In this document: positions 8,645-19,665 of the stretch, one piece after another
How positions within the stretch are numbered: position 1 is the stretch's first letter
Layout of the letters: every line of letters begins with the position of its first letter
NCBI GenBank assembly: GCA_013215375.1
Contig: JABSRB010000001.1
Coordinates: forward strand, 1 to 64,000
From: Oceanospirillaceae bacterium
Lineage (GTDB): Bacteria > Pseudomonadota > Gammaproteobacteria > Pseudomonadales > Balneatricaceae
Direction of reading: 5' to 3'
DNA: 64,000 nt
The notes under the pieces: generated by a model
What the model was told of the DNA's origin: nothing
The model's database searches: none
What the model saw: only the letters and a program-made list of their open reading frames with translations
Program-made: the position numbers and the translations under genes

Positions 8645-9904
8645 TTAGTTAACGCTTAGCTCTGCTATTAGTTTTTCAATGCTTAAATCATAGCTAACTT
8701 CTTGCTCATCCCACAGTGTTGCAGTGAGCCCGACGCCTTCAACGTCCTTAATTAAAACAATTTTCTTAGCCGCTGTTTGCCTAGCTTTATTAAGTATATT
8801 TTTCAGACCGGCACAGTGAGTTCTGATTTTCAGATCGGGAAACTCTGCTCTAAGTTGCTCAGCAACCAAGATAACCTGTGGCTGTAAGCCTTTATCTTGT
8901 GCGGATAAATAAACATCTAAATGCTCGCCGACACTTGCAGGCAATGCGTCCAGAGTTTCTAGCAACAGTAAAAGGCGCTCTTCGCCCATCGCAAAACCAA
9001 CCGCTGGTGTCGCTTTACCACCTAATTGTTCTACCATACCGTCATAGCGACCGCCCGCACATACTGTGCCTTGCGCGCCAAGTTTATCAGTGGTCCATTC
9101 AAATACAGTTTTATTGTAATAGTCTAAACCGCGTACTAGTCGCGGGTTTATAACGTATTTGATATTGGCAGCATCCAATATGCTCGTTAACATGGAGAAA
9201 TGCTGTTTCGAATCATCATCTAAATAATCCATTAGACAAGGAGCATCATCAAGCAAGGTTTGAGTGGCCTGCTCTTTACTGTCTAGAATTCTTAGGGGAT
9301 TGGTATGCAAACGTCGTTTGCTATCTTCATCGAGTAATGACTCTCTATCGCTTAAATAAACGACTAAAGCCTCAATATAAGAATCTCTCGCCTCTTTACT
9401 GCCAAGAGAGTTTATCTCAAGGGTTAAATGTTCAATCACCCCTAGCGAGCGCCACAAATTAGCAGAGAGTAAAATCACTTCTGCATCAATATCAGCACCG
9501 CCCATACCAAAGGTTTCTACACCTATTTGATGAAATTGACGATAGCGCCCCTTCTGCGGTTTCTCGTAGCGAAACATCGGACCACGATACCAAAGGCGCT
9601 GTGTTTGGTTAAATAATAAGCCGTGTTGGATACCCGCTCTAACGATACTTGCAGTACCTTCAGGTCGCAGCGCAATACGCTCGCCATTACGGTCTTCAAA
9701 GCAATACATTTCTTTTTCAACAATATCAGTCACTTCACCGATAGAGCGATTAAACAACTCGGTACTTTCTACGACTGGTGTTCTTATTTCTGCGTAACTA
9801 TAGCTTTTAACAACACTTAAAAACTTTTCTTCTAGGTAGTGCCACGCTGATGATTGCTCAGGAAGGATGTCATTCATCCCCCTGATTGCTTGAAGTTTTG
9901 ACAA
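8645..9904 (-). CDS. hisS: Histidyl-tRNA synthetase
   Basis: 419 residues, class II synthetase: N-terminal GMNDILP, motif 2 region with the Arg-rich [18 protein letters not shown] segment, the histidine-A signature [11 protein letters not shown], motif 3 [11 protein letters not shown], and an anticodon-binding domain at the C-terminus. It charges tRNA-His. It starts only 17 nt after rodZ; in most relatives ispG lies between the two. A paralogue without synthetase function, hisZ, lies at 18232-19434. Confidence 0.96.
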   Translation of the reverse strand: MSKLQAIRGMNDILPEQSSAWHYLEEKFLSVVKSYSYAEIRTPVVESTELFNRSIGEVTDIVEKEMYCFEDRNGERIALRPEGTASIVRAGIQHGLLFNQTQRLWYRGPMFRYEKPQKGRYRQFHQIGVETFGMGGADIDAEVILLSANLWRSLGVIEHLTLEINSLGSKEARDSYIEALVVYLSDRESLLDEDSKRRLHTNPLRILDSKEQATQTLLDDAPCLMDYLDDDSKQHFSMLTSILDAANIKYVINPRLVRGLDYYNKTVFEWTTDKLGAQGTVCAGGRYDGMVEQLGGKATPAVGFAMGEERLLLLLETLDALPASVGEHLDVYLSAQDKGLQPQVILVAEQLRAEFPDLKIRTHCAGLKNILNKARQTAAKKIVLIKDVEGVGLTATLWDEQEVSYDLSIEKLIAELSVN

Positions 9905-9921
9905 GTTAAATTTACCGATAT

Positions 9922-10953
9922 TTAAAGTGGTAGCTGAAAGTTCGCAATGTTATTACGACTCAGAGCTTTAAGATCTATTTTTGTGCCGCCAAATGTCAAA
10001 TTTGATACGCTATTAACCCGACCAATAGACACTTTAAGCGGAGTATCTCCACTTAGAGACAATAGTTCGCCTGATTTCTTAATGCCATTAAACAGTATTT
10101 TACCACGAGCATCTTTAATAGTTACCCAGCATTCATTACTAAACTGTATCTGTAATAGTTTAATATCTACTGAGACAGGTAGAGTATCAGCGACATTGGC
10201 TGATGAATCTGCCACTGGTTCAGTGACAATTTCAGGTTCTAATGCTTTTACGACTTTTTCAAGCTCTGCCAGTTCCTCGTGATTCACTGCTTCGTCATCA
10301 ACATTAAGCGTCAATTCGATGCCAGTACCCGTATTCGTCACTGTATTCACGGTCTCTGTTGCTAGAGGCGCCTCAACAGCGGCAGAGTTACTTGCATGTG
10401 CTTTAATCAGCTCATCGGTACTAAGCTCACTCGAAGCTTGAACCGTATCGGGATCTAAAGACTCCAATACCAGTTCGTCACCATTGACAGTTTCAACAGC
10501 GACAACGTCATTGTCACTTACAAAAGGTGACTCTAAACCGTACTGTTTATCCCACCACCAAAAGACCAGACCACATAAAACAAGCACAAAGATCAAGCTC
10601 GACCACTTCATTACCGGGTCGCCCACTTTTACCTGTTGATCTATCTTAGAGACGGACATCAGAGGCGTTTTTATATTTTGCTTGCCATAAATATTATCGA
10701 GAAGTTCTATTAGCTCATCACCACTCTCATTGACAGCTTTTGCATACGCACGAATATAGCCACGACAAAAAACCATACTTGGCAATTTGTCATACGCCCC
10801 TTCCTCGATCCACAATATATAATTACGTGGCAGGTACAAATCGTCCGCAAGTGCCTTTTGGCTAATACCTAATGCTTCGCGCGCTATTTGTAAACGATTT
10901 CCAGGAGAACTATTTACTTCAGTCACTACAACTTCGTCAGACTTACTACTCAC
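9922..10953 (-). CDS. rodZ: Cytoskeletal protein RodZ
   Basis: 343 residues. An N-terminal helix-turn-helix (about 18-85) binds MreB rather than DNA in the family. One membrane segment follows (about 117-134), then a variable acidic Thr/Val/Glu-rich periplasmic linker and a C-terminal DUF4115 beta domain (about 265-340). RodZ couples MreB filaments to the elongasome and sets rod shape. Its start overlaps the pilF stop by 4 nt (ATGA type), so translation is coupled. Confidence 0.92.
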   Translation of the reverse strand: MSSKSDEVVVTEVNSSPGNRLQIAREALGISQKALADDLYLPRNYILWIEEGAYDKLPSMVFCRGYIRAYAKAVNESGDELIELLDNIYGKQNIKTPLMSVSKIDQQVKVGDPVMKWSSLIFVLVLCGLVFWWWDKQYGLESPFVSDNDVVAVETVNGDELVLESLDPDTVQASSELSTDELIKAHASNSAAVEAPLATETVNTVTNTGTGIELTLNVDDEAVNHEELAELEKVVKALEPEIVTEPVADSSANVADTLPVSVDIKLLQIQFSNECWVTIKDARGKILFNGIKKSGELLSLSGDTPLKVSIGRVNSVSNLTFGGTKIDLKALSRNNIANFQLPL

Positions 10954-11717
10954 TGAGCGGACTCCTTAAATTTTTTATATTTTTTAGGAAATAAATTTTC
11001 TAAGAGTATGGAATAAGTGACTACTTCAGACAAATCACCGTTAGCCCGGGCCAGATTCACCCCTAAAATTAAACTCTCAGCTGTATGATGTGCTTGATTT
11101 TGCGTAACTAATTCCAAAAATTCTTGATATTTGGCATTCGATTTAAACGTTTCTCCGGCCTCAAGTAAACTATTACTTATATTTAATAGTGCGAAACTGC
11201 TTCGCCCTCCTAAATTCACCGATCGTTGAAAGGCTTTACCCGCTTTACTTTTTTGCTTTAATGCTGCGTAACAGCGGCCTAAATTATTTAAAGCATTAGC
11301 ACGTCGATTGTAAAAAGGATCTTTGGTGGCGAACTCTAACTCCACACAAGCCTCGGCATATCGCTCTCTAGCAAACAAAAAAGCACCGTAGTTATTGTGA
11401 AACATGGATGCATCAGGGTCTACCGCTATAGATTTTTTAAAATACTGCTCAGCTAATTCAAACTCTTTTTCAGATTGAAACACTGTCGCGAGCACAGAGT
11501 ATGCTCTTGCATACTTATCATCGTATTTAAGCGCTTTTTGCAACCAGTTTCTAGCACTAACATTATCGCGATTCTTTAAATGCGCAATGGCAACATCCGT
11601 GAAACTTTTAGCTTTCTCGCTGCTATCTACTTTATTGGGGTCTTTAGCGCCAATTGCACAACCAGTTAAGAGCAGTAATACCGCTAGTAATGCTGCTACA
11701 CTTTTGAACTTATGCAC
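10950..11717 (-). CDS. pilF: Type IV pilus biogenesis/stability lipoprotein PilF (PilW)
   Basis: 255 residues. A lipoprotein signal ends LLLTGC (lipidated Cys20), then six or so tetratricopeptide repeats (for example the YARAYSVLATVF and MFHNNYGAFLFA segments). PilF/PilW is the outer-membrane pilotin that helps the PilQ secretin assemble. The gene lies between rlmN and rodZ as in pilus-bearing gammaproteobacteria, so this organism probably makes type IV pili although no other pil gene is in the window. Confidence 0.9.
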   Translation of the reverse strand: MHKFKSVAALLAVLLLLTGCAIGAKDPNKVDSSEKAKSFTDVAIAHLKNRDNVSARNWLQKALKYDDKYARAYSVLATVFQSEKEFELAEQYFKKSIAVDPDASMFHNNYGAFLFARERYAEACVELEFATKDPFYNRRANALNNLGRCYAALKQKSKAGKAFQRSVNLGGRSSFALLNISNSLLEAGETFKSNAKYQEFLELVTQNQAHHTAESLILGVNLARANGDLSEVVTYSILLENLFPKKYKKFKESAQ

Positions 11718-11757
11718 TGTGCCATCACTCCTTTTGTTAGCGCTAAATATTCTTGTT

Positions 11758-12894
11758 TTAATGAATTATTCGAACTTTTTCTACTGCTGCCTGCTGCTGA
11801 ACAACCGCTTTTATGCCCGCAGTCCGTTTAGTCCTATCATCCACCATCCCCACTAACTGCCCGCAGGCGGCATCAATTTCTTCACCACGTGTACGCCTCA
11901 CCGTGGTGCGAATACCCGCTTTGTGCATGGTATTTTTAAAATGCTCAATGGCTGCAGCTTTAGGTCGTTGATAGCCAGAGTTAGGAAAAGGATTAAAAGG
12001 GATTATATTGAGTTTACAAGGTAATGTTTTCAACAATTTAGCCAATTGATGCGCGTGTTCTGGCAAATCATTGACCCCTTCCATCATAGTGTATTCAATG
12101 GTAATTACCCGCTTATCATTGAGTTTGGCTAAATAGCGATGGCAGGCATCCATCAATTCTTTTATCGGGTATTTTTTATTAACGGGCACGAGTTCATCTC
12201 TTAACTCGTCGTTAGGTGCATGTAATGACACCGCAAGAGATACATCTAGTACGTCGCCCAGTTTATCTATCGCCGGCACAACTCCAGCAGTACTAAGGGT
12301 AACTCGACGTTTAGAAAGACCGTAAGCATTATCCTCCATCATCAGCGTCATGGCACTTACCACGCGCTCAAAATTCATTAATGGCTCGCCCATGCCCATC
12401 ATTACCACGTTGGTAACTACTCTGTTGTTGGCAGGGTCCATCGCCCCAAATGACTTAATTGCAATTCTCACTTGCCCGATAATTTCAGCGGCACTTAAAT
12501 TGCGATTAAATCCTTGCTTACCTGTGGAGCAAAAACTACAGTTTAGTGAACAGCCTACTTGTGAAGAGACACACAGTGTTCCTCTATTACCCTCTGGGAT
12601 TAAAACAGTTTCAACACAAGAGCCGCCATCAACTCTTATTACCCATTTACGTGTTCCATCTTTAGACGTTTCTTCACTGACCACTTCAGGTTCACGAATT
12701 TCAGCTTGTTCATTCAGCTTTACCCGCAAAGATTTACTAATATTGGTCATTTCATCAAAACTTTCAACACCGTGCTGGTGCATCCACTTCAGTACTTGAG
12801 TCGCTCGAAACGGCTTCTCTCCTATTTCTTGAAAATAGCTCGCCAATTGTACTGGCGTCATACCGAGTAAATTAGTTCTTGATGTTTCTTTCAT
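11758..12894 (-). CDS. rlmN: Dual-specificity 23S rRNA/tRNA adenine-C2 methyltransferase RlmN
   Basis: 378 residues, radical SAM enzyme. The 4Fe-4S ligands are Cys115, Cys119 and Cys122 (CSLNCSFC). The second catalytic Cys is in EIDAACGQL near the C-terminus, and MGMGEPL is the SAM-contact motif. It methylates A2503 of 23S rRNA and A37 of some tRNAs. It follows ndk; the gap contains an imperfect hairpin but no clear terminator. Confidence 0.96.
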   Translation of the reverse strand: MKETSRTNLLGMTPVQLASYFQEIGEKPFRATQVLKWMHQHGVESFDEMTNISKSLRVKLNEQAEIREPEVVSEETSKDGTRKWVIRVDGGSCVETVLIPEGNRGTLCVSSQVGCSLNCSFCSTGKQGFNRNLSAAEIIGQVRIAIKSFGAMDPANNRVVTNVVMMGMGEPLMNFERVVSAMTLMMEDNAYGLSKRRVTLSTAGVVPAIDKLGDVLDVSLAVSLHAPNDELRDELVPVNKKYPIKELMDACHRYLAKLNDKRVITIEYTMMEGVNDLPEHAHQLAKLLKTLPCKLNIIPFNPFPNSGYQRPKAAAIEHFKNTMHKAGIRTTVRRTRGEEIDAACGQLVGMVDDRTKRTAGIKAVVQQQAAVEKVRIIH

Positions 12895-12919
12895 TGATCT
12901 TTTCTCTTAATTATTCTAA

Positions 12920-12956
12920 CTGCAGAGCCGCCACTTAAAAAAGCACGGCTTTGCAG
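12920..12956 (-). other. Hairpin between ndk and rlmN
   Basis: An 11-bp stem with one G-T wobble (12920-12930 with 12946-12956) and a 15-nt loop. There is no T-run after it, so it may be an mRNA-processing or stabilising structure after ndk rather than a terminator. Confidence 0.4.
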
Positions 12957-12965
12957 CTCAACTAC

Positions 12966-13373
12966 TTACTTAGCGAAGAAGTAAGCAATTTCACGTGTAG
13001 CAGACTCTACAGAATCAGAACCGTGTACAGCGTTAGCATCGATTGATTCAGCGAAATCGCTACGGATAGTACCAGCATCAGCGTCTTTAGGGTTAGTAGC
13101 ACCCATCAAGTTACGGTTTGTTATTACTGCATTCTCGCCTTCTAAAACTTGTACAACAACAGGACCAGAAGTCATGAAGCTTACTAGATCAGCGAAGAAA
13201 GGACGTTCGCTGTGCTCTGCGTAAAAACCTTCAGCATCGGCTTTGCTTAACTGTCTAAGAGACATTTCAACAACTTTAAGATTCGCGCCTTCAAAACGAG
13301 ATACGATTTGACCGATTACATTTTTTGCTACTGCGTCTGGTTTGATAATTGAAAGCGTGCGCTCAATTGCCAT
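12966..13373 (-). CDS. ndk: Nucleoside diphosphate kinase
   Basis: 135 residues. The phosphorylated His117 lies in NAVHGSDS and the N-terminal [10 protein letters not shown] is typical. It transfers the gamma-phosphate of ATP to other NDPs. It ends at REIAYFFAK, about eight residues shorter than the E. coli enzyme; the missing tail is not catalytic. A -10-like TATAAT (minus strand, 13436-13441) lies about 60 bp upstream, with no good -35. In relatives the gene directly upstream is the end of the isc operon; here it is iscS itself. Confidence 0.97.
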   Translation of the reverse strand: MAIERTLSIIKPDAVAKNVIGQIVSRFEGANLKVVEMSLRQLSKADAEGFYAEHSERPFFADLVSFMTSGPVVVQVLEGENAVITNRNLMGATNPKDADAGTIRSDFAESIDANAVHGSDSVESATREIAYFFAK

Positions 13374-13566
13374 GATAATTTTCCTATTATTAAATTAAAA
13401 TTTGATCAATTTGCATCGATCGTAAAAAACTCCGCATTATACGCCACTGTCCCCCAAAAACACCACCTAAGATGCAGGGTTTTAGTAAACTAATGTTTAG
13501 ATTTTTATATCTACCTAGCCGCTAATTTTATTGTGCTGCGCGATACCAATAAACAGCGCACCAAGA

Positions 13567-14721
13567 CTAGTTAAAAGCGCGCAATTTTGTCACTGTATCG
13601 ACGATTAACTGCCCGACAAATTCAACTTCTTCCACCGTGGTAAACCGACCGATGGAGATCCTTAAAGACCCATGCGCCTGCTCATCGCTCAGGCCTATTT
13701 GCTTAAGCACATACGAGGGTTCTAAACTCGCTGAGGTACAAGCAGATCCTGTCGATACCGCGATGTCTTTAAGAGACAACAGCAACATTTCCCCATCCAT
13801 TGCACCAAAACATACATTTAGGTTCCCCGGCACTCTATTTTCAATACCGCCATTCAAGCTGACACCCTCTAACTGCTGTAGCTTATTCCAGAGCATATCT
13901 CTTAATTGTGTCAGTTTTAGCTGCTGCTGTTCAAGTTCGGCACCCGCAATCGCAAAAGACTCCCCCATCCCCACCAACTGATGGGTAGGCAAAGTACCAG
14001 AGCGCATGCCACGCTCGTGACCGCCACCATGAATCTGCGCTTTGATGCGCACTTTGGGCTTTTGCCGTACATACAAAGCCCCAACACCTTTAGGGCCATA
14101 TATTTTGTGGGCGCAAAAGGACATCATATCCACATCTAACTGCGCTAAGTTGATCGCAATCTTGCCCACTGACTGCGCTGCATCCACATGAAAACACACC
14201 GCTTTTTTGGCGCAAACTCGCCCTAACGCCGCGATATCATTAATCGTCCCTATTTCATTATTGACATGCATGAGACTGACCAGAATAGTATCTTCGCGGA
14301 TGGCTGCCGCTAATTGATCAACACTAATACAGCCATCGGCACCGGGCTTTAAATAAGTAACGTCAAAACCTTGCTGTGCCAGTTCCGCACAAGTATCTAG
14401 TACTGCTTTATGCTCAACGGTACTAGTAATAATATGCTTACCAATCGCCTCTTTTTGCAGAGCAAGGCCTTTAATTGCCAAATTATTTGACTCTGTCGCC
14501 CCGGAAGTCCAGACGATTTCTCGATTTTGAGCCCCTACCAAATCAGACACTTGACGACGCGCTCGCTCCACCGCCTCCTCAGATTTCCAACCATACACAT
14601 GAGATCTTGAGGCGGGGTTAGCAAAATTGCCATCCATAGTAAGGCAGCCCATCATCGCCTCTGCCACTCGTGGGTCGACAGGAGTACTCGCTGCATAATC
14701 CAAATAAACAGGTAATTTCAT
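13567..14721 (-). CDS. iscS: Cysteine desulfurase IscS, C-terminally shortened
   Basis: 384 residues, PLP-dependent. Lys206 (HKIYGPKG) binds PLP and Cys328 (TGSACTSAS) carries the persulfide; both fall at the same numbers as in E. coli IscS, so the alignment is essentially gap-free. It stops about 20 residues early and lacks the C-terminal segment that contacts IscU. iscR, iscU, iscA, hscB, hscA and fdx are all absent around it. It follows trmJ with no gap. It probably supplies sulfur for tRNA thiolation and perhaps cofactors; a role in Fe-S assembly through a distant iscU is not excluded. Confidence 0.93.
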   Translation of the reverse strand: MKLPVYLDYAASTPVDPRVAEAMMGCLTMDGNFANPASRSHVYGWKSEEAVERARRQVSDLVGAQNREIVWTSGATESNNLAIKGLALQKEAIGKHIITSTVEHKAVLDTCAELAQQGFDVTYLKPGADGCISVDQLAAAIREDTILVSLMHVNNEIGTINDIAALGRVCAKKAVCFHVDAAQSVGKIAINLAQLDVDMMSFCAHKIYGPKGVGALYVRQKPKVRIKAQIHGGGHERGMRSGTLPTHQLVGMGESFAIAGAELEQQQLKLTQLRDMLWNKLQQLEGVSLNGGIENRVPGNLNVCFGAMDGEMLLLSLKDIAVSTGSACTSASLEPSYVLKQIGLSDEQAHGSLRISIGRFTTVEEVEFVGQLIVDTVTKLRAFN

Positions 14722-15507
14722 TTAATTATCCAACTCTTTTTTCGACTGACTAATATTTTTAATACTTTTATCAACGCTGGTTAAAATGCCACGCAAAATA
14801 TTCACCTCAATACTATCCGGTAGCGCGCGCATGATTAAGCGTCTGACCCTGGTCATTAACTGCCGCGGTTTCTGCGGATCTAGAAAACCCGTTTTTAATA
14901 CGGTCTGCTCCAAATGAGAGAACAATAAATCCAACTGATCTTGTGTTGCTAGAGGCGCATCCCACTTAGTGCCCCACTGTGGAGATGGCAGCGCATTTTG
15001 CGCAAGGAAGCTCATACGCAATTCGTAGGCAATCACTTGTACTGCCGAGCCAATATTTAAGGAACTAAAAGCTTCGACAGAGGGAATACAGACATGATGC
15101 TGGCACAGATGTAATTCATCATTGGTCAAACCTCGATCTTCGCGACCAAACACTATCGCCAGCTTTTTACTTGGATTAGCTTTCTTCGCCTCGCCAACGA
15201 CAGCTGCCATTTCCCGGGGATCCATAATTGGCCAGGGGATATGACGCGCTCTTGCGCTTGTAGCAAACACCAACTCACAGTCTTTAATGGCCTCCTGCAA
15301 ACTTGCCACTCTAGTCGCTTGAGACAACACATCATCCGCACCCGCTGCACGAGCAGAGGCTTCTTCACTTGGGAAACTTTTTGGATCAACCAATACTAAA
15401 TCAGTCATCCCCATATTTTTCATGGCACGTGCTACCGCCCCGATGTTCCCAGAATGCGTAGTATTTACTAGGACAATTTTTATTTCTGTATACACAAACT
15501 TACCCAA
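14722..15507 (-). CDS. trmJ: tRNA (cytidine/uridine-2'-O-)-methyltransferase TrmJ
   Basis: 261 residues, SPOUT (SpoU) family. The N-terminal domain begins with the typical IKIVLVNTTHSGNIGAVARAMK segment split by the family Asn/Arg positions; the knot motifs are VFGREDRGLTNDEL and SSLNIGSAVQV. The C-terminal helical tail resembles TrmJ. It 2'-O-methylates position 32 of several tRNAs. Adjacent to suhB (divergent) and iscS, the conserved neighbourhood. Confidence 0.93.
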   Translation of the reverse strand: MGKFVYTEIKIVLVNTTHSGNIGAVARAMKNMGMTDLVLVDPKSFPSEEASARAAGADDVLSQATRVASLQEAIKDCELVFATSARARHIPWPIMDPREMAAVVGEAKKANPSKKLAIVFGREDRGLTNDELHLCQHHVCIPSVEAFSSLNIGSAVQVIAYELRMSFLAQNALPSPQWGTKWDAPLATQDQLDLLFSHLEQTVLKTGFLDPQKPRQLMTRVRRLIMRALPDSIEVNILRGILTSVDKSIKNISQSKKELDN

Positions 15508-15757
15508 CCTAAATTTTTAGTCATATTAACAGATTCCCCTTCATGTTGAGACACAACGCACTGGAAGTTTTTAAATTCGGCGCTATCTTTTAAAAAACCA
15601 ATTAAATAGACCAACACTCGCGACTCCCCATAACCAGACCTCAAGATCTCCTTAAATAAGGAGAGCTATTTTTAATAAAAACTAGCGACACTTGAAAGCG
15701 CTAGATGTTACAATGTGCGCAATTCTAGCCCTTAAATTTATACCAGGTTCTTTAACA

Positions 15758-16558
15758 ATGCAGCCAATGCTTAACATAGCCCTTCGGGCAGCTCGCCTAG
15801 CCAGCGAACAAGTACAACACGCACAAGGAAAAGTGGAAATTATTCGCTCTGAAAAAAGCGAGATCTCTGAACTTATTGAAGAGACAGCTATTAGTGCGGA
15901 AAAAACCATCGCATACACTATCCAAAAAGCTTTCCCGAATCATGCTCTGCAAGGTGAGTACTCCGGAGACTATGCCTCTGCGGGCAGCAAAACAGAAGCC
16001 ACTTGGCACATGAGCGCCTTTGACAACCTCGCTAACTTCTCCAACGGCGTACCGCAAATTGCTATTTGCCTAGCCGCGACGATTAACGGAAAAATACAGC
16101 ACGCAGTTATTATCAACCCTGTAACCGGTGAAGAATTCACTGCGAGCCGTGGTTACGGCGCTATTTTAAACGGACGCCGAATCCGTGTCACTGACTGTAA
16201 AGGCCTTGAGAACAGCACTATTTCTACAAACTTTGCAGACAATAGTGGCGACAAGGGACTACTGGACAAGCATTTAAACATGACGGCCAAATTGCACGCG
16301 AATCGTGGTATTTTACAAAACACTGGATCTGCCGCACTCAATTTTGCCAGTGTAGCAGCCGGTCGTATCGATGGCAGCTATGCGGACAACTTGCAGATTG
16401 CCACCACGCTTGCCAGCGCACTGCTTATCCAAGAAGCAGGCGGCCTAGCTGGTGACCTGAATGGCGAGCCGAACTTCAAGAAATCTAAAAGCCTTGCCAC
16501 TGGCAACGCCAAAGTTTTCAAAGCGCTTATTCAAGCTGTACACCACAGCGCAAAATAA
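15758..16558 (+). CDS. suhB: SuhB-like protein with degenerate inositol-monophosphatase active site
   Basis: 266 residues. The start ATG 15758 gives MQPMLNIALRAAR, matching the SuhB N-terminus; an upstream in-frame ATG (15692) adds 22 unlikely residues. The IMPase fold is recognisable throughout (RGYGAILNGRRIRV, TGSAALNFASVAAGRIDG, LLIQEAGG). The Glu ligand (Glu67) and one Asp (Asp89) remain, but the WxxDPxDGTxNF motif reads WHMSAFDNLANF at 83-94: ligand Asp is Ser86 and catalytic Thr is Leu91. The WD before the C-terminal helix is Ala215-Thr216. It is very likely not a phosphatase. In E. coli the rRNA-antitermination role of SuhB with NusA does not need catalysis. Divergent from trmJ. Confidence 0.88.
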   Translation: MQPMLNIALRAARLASEQVQHAQGKVEIIRSEKSEISELIEETAISAEKTIAYTIQKAFPNHALQGEYSGDYASAGSKTEATWHMSAFDNLANFSNGVPQIAICLAATINGKIQHAVIINPVTGEEFTASRGYGAILNGRRIRVTDCKGLENSTISTNFADNSGDKGLLDKHLNMTAKLHANRGILQNTGSAALNFASVAAGRIDGSYADNLQIATTLASALLIQEAGGLAGDLNGEPNFKKSKSLATGNAKVFKALIQAVHHSAK

Positions 16559-16580
16559 TAGTTACTATTATTTGATCACA

Positions 16581-16608
16581 AAAAAAGGCATGTTTTCATG
16601 CCTTTTTT
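16581..16608 (+). terminator. Rho-independent terminator after suhB
   Basis: A 12-bp stem (16581-16592 with 16597-16608), 4-nt T loop and an 8-nt T-run. The A-rich 5' arm makes it potentially bidirectional. Confidence 0.9.
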
Positions 16609-16628
16609 TTCGTCTAAAAAGGCTTGAG

Positions 16629-16663
16629 GTCTTTGGTCTTTGGTCTTTGGTCTTTGGTCTTTG
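16629..16663. repeat. Five perfect copies of a 7-bp tandem repeat
   Basis: The unit GTCTTTG is repeated five times without error, just after the suhB terminator and outside any gene. Such heptamer arrays vary in copy number by slippage. Confidence 0.95.
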
Positions 16664-16810
16664 GCCAGCTCAAACCAAACAAATCGTTTGAGCAACATAT
16701 TGATAAATATAGAAATTGTGATGCTAAATTTTTTGCCACATAGTCCCTAAAAAACTAAAAGACCTTTGTTTTCCCTGTATAGCACAGCGACTCTGTGCCC
16801 TGTCTTTAGC

Positions 16811-16880
16811 CCTTAGGCGTTATCGAGAGCAAGACTCTTGCCTACCACTTACACTTACCGCATATTCTATGCATAAAAAA
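16811..16880. repeat. Dispersed repeat, copy A, beside the purA terminator
   Basis: 70 bp that align without gaps to 35811-35880, 49 of 70 identical by hand count; in the last 35 bp all seven differences are transitions. Both copies run directly into the A-rich arm of a terminator. With the suhB terminator, the heptamer array and the purA terminator, this accounts for the 368-bp gap 16559-16926. Confidence 0.65.
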
Positions 16881-16912
16881 GCCGGTGGAGCTTTCGCTCA
16901 ACCGGCTTTTTT
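16875..16912 (-). terminator. Rho-independent terminator after purA
   Basis: A 12-bp stem including AAAAAAGCCGGT (16875-16886 with 16901-16912) with a partly paired apical region and a T-run on the minus strand. Confidence 0.9.
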
Positions 16913-16926
16913 GTAAGACCTAATCC

Positions 16927-18231
<1,305 letters not shown>

Positions 18232-19434
18232 TTAACCCTTAAGTTTAAGATTATGATCTCTAGGCATTACTACCCAGCTATCAGCTTGTTTTTCCAAAGT
18301 CCTATCACAGCGTAATTCAGCTTCGTGATCATCCCCTGGCAACCGTTGTATTACACGCACTCCCTGTGCTCGAAGAGCCGCTATCGCCGTTAACAGCGTA
18401 GCTTCTTCGCCAGATGGTGCTAATACACCAAACCTAGCCTGTATATCTGCACTGATATCACATAAGGTGATTAAATCAGTACTAAATCCTGTGGCAGCCC
18501 TTGGCCTGCCAAAATCTTCGCCAATGCCATCATAGCGACCACCTTTGGCAATAGCCTGAGCAAAATTGGGCGATAGCGCAGAAAAAACCACGCCCGTGTG
18601 GTAATTAGCGCCACGCAGCTCCGCCAAATCAAAATACAAATCTACACTTGGGTAACGCAGCTGCATAATAGCGGCAAGTTTTTGCAAATAAGACAATGCA
18701 TCTTTTACGGTTGCAGAGGCATCCGCTAAAGTCTCACTGGCCAATTGCAATACATCGATACCACCATTAAGTCTTGGCAATGCCAACAACATATTAGCCA
18801 TTGACTCAGACACCGCTAACGAGGCGACAAATTGTGCCAAATCAGGAAGCGCTTTTGCCTGTACTAAATCATGGTATTGCTTGCTTTGCTGTGCCGTTAA
18901 TGTTGCTTGCTCAACAACACTGCGATAAATATCCACATGCCCCAAATCTAAACTGAGTTCATCTTTAATACCGCAGGCAAACAAAGTTTCAAGCATCAAT
19001 GAGATCACTTCTACATCACTTGCCATACCCGCATGACCATAAACTTCAGCGCCTAATTGCAGCGGATTTCGTGAAGCCAACATGTTTTCAGCGCGGGTAT
19101 GCACTACAGAGCCACAGTAGCAAAGGCGATTAGCGCCTTGGGCATTCATTCGATGCGCATCAATTCGCGCAACCTGGGGGGTAATATCCGCGCGCAAGCC
19201 CAATGTTTGACCAGACTCTTGATCAACCAGCTTGTAAGTATTTATATCAAGATCTTTGCCGACACCGGTCAGTAGAGACTCTAAATGCTCTACTAGCGGG
19301 GGCATTACTTGCTCGTAGCCCCAGTTATCGTACAAATCAAGTAAACGACGGCGCAACACTTCAACTTGACGCGCCTTGGGCGGCAATATTTCTTTTACAC
19401 CATCTGGTAATAGCCAACGCTCAGCTAAAGCCAT
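18232..19434 (-). CDS. hisZ: ATP phosphoribosyltransferase regulatory subunit HisZ
   Basis: 400 residues, a histidyl-tRNA-synthetase paralogue without the anticodon domain. ADITPQVARIDAH corresponds to synthetase motif 2 and GGRYDGIGEDFGRPRAATGFS to the histidine-A region. HisZ is the regulatory subunit that short-form HisG needs for the first step of histidine synthesis, so this organism should have short HisG. I choose ATG 19434, which has GGAG 7 nt upstream; a TTG four codons earlier is less likely. Start of the hisZ-purA pair. Confidence 0.92.
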   Translation of the reverse strand: MALAERWLLPDGVKEILPPKARQVEVLRRRLLDLYDNWGYEQVMPPLVEHLESLLTGVGKDLDINTYKLVDQESGQTLGLRADITPQVARIDAHRMNAQGANRLCYCGSVVHTRAENMLASRNPLQLGAEVYGHAGMASDVEVISLMLETLFACGIKDELSLDLGHVDIYRSVVEQATLTAQQSKQYHDLVQAKALPDLAQFVASLAVSESMANMLLALPRLNGGIDVLQLASETLADASATVKDALSYLQKLAAIMQLRYPSVDLYFDLAELRGANYHTGVVFSALSPNFAQAIAKGGRYDGIGEDFGRPRAATGFSTDLITLCDISADIQARFGVLAPSGEEATLLTAIAALRAQGVRVIQRLPGDDHEAELRCDRTLEKQADSWVVMPRDHNLKLKG

Positions 19435-19578
19435 ATCAATCTCCAATCACTATTACATAATTATAGATCTTTTGTGCACTACCGGTAGAAACAGGTCATA
19501 TCATGCTAGATTATGCAGCGCTACCAACAATCGCTAACAACCTTGGCCAAATAGACTAAATGACTTTCTAACACACAC

Positions 19579-19607
19579 AAAAAAACCGGACTAACGTATT
19601 AGTCCGG
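19579..19607 (-). terminator. Rho-independent terminator after hflC
   Basis: A 9-bp stem (19586-19594 with 19599-19607), 4-nt loop and a run of seven T on the minus strand. It ends the hfq-hflX-hflK-hflC transcript before hisZ. Confidence 0.9.
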
Positions 19608-19665
19608 CTTGATCTATTCTAACATTAAAGCGCTACGCAATTACATTACTTTTGCACTTTGATGT

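Noticed and set aside
8645-9904. hisS and hisZ as a gene duplication
   Set aside because: hisZ is an established separate family, lacks the anticodon domain and sits in its usual place before purA.
15692-15757. Longer suhB with 22 extra N-terminal residues
   Set aside because: The extension has no family match and the internal ATG matches the SuhB start exactly.
16153-16341. Minus-strand frames inside suhB, purL, guaB and other genes
   Set aside because: They are shadows of well-supported genes on the other strand or frame, without ribosome-binding sites or family matches.
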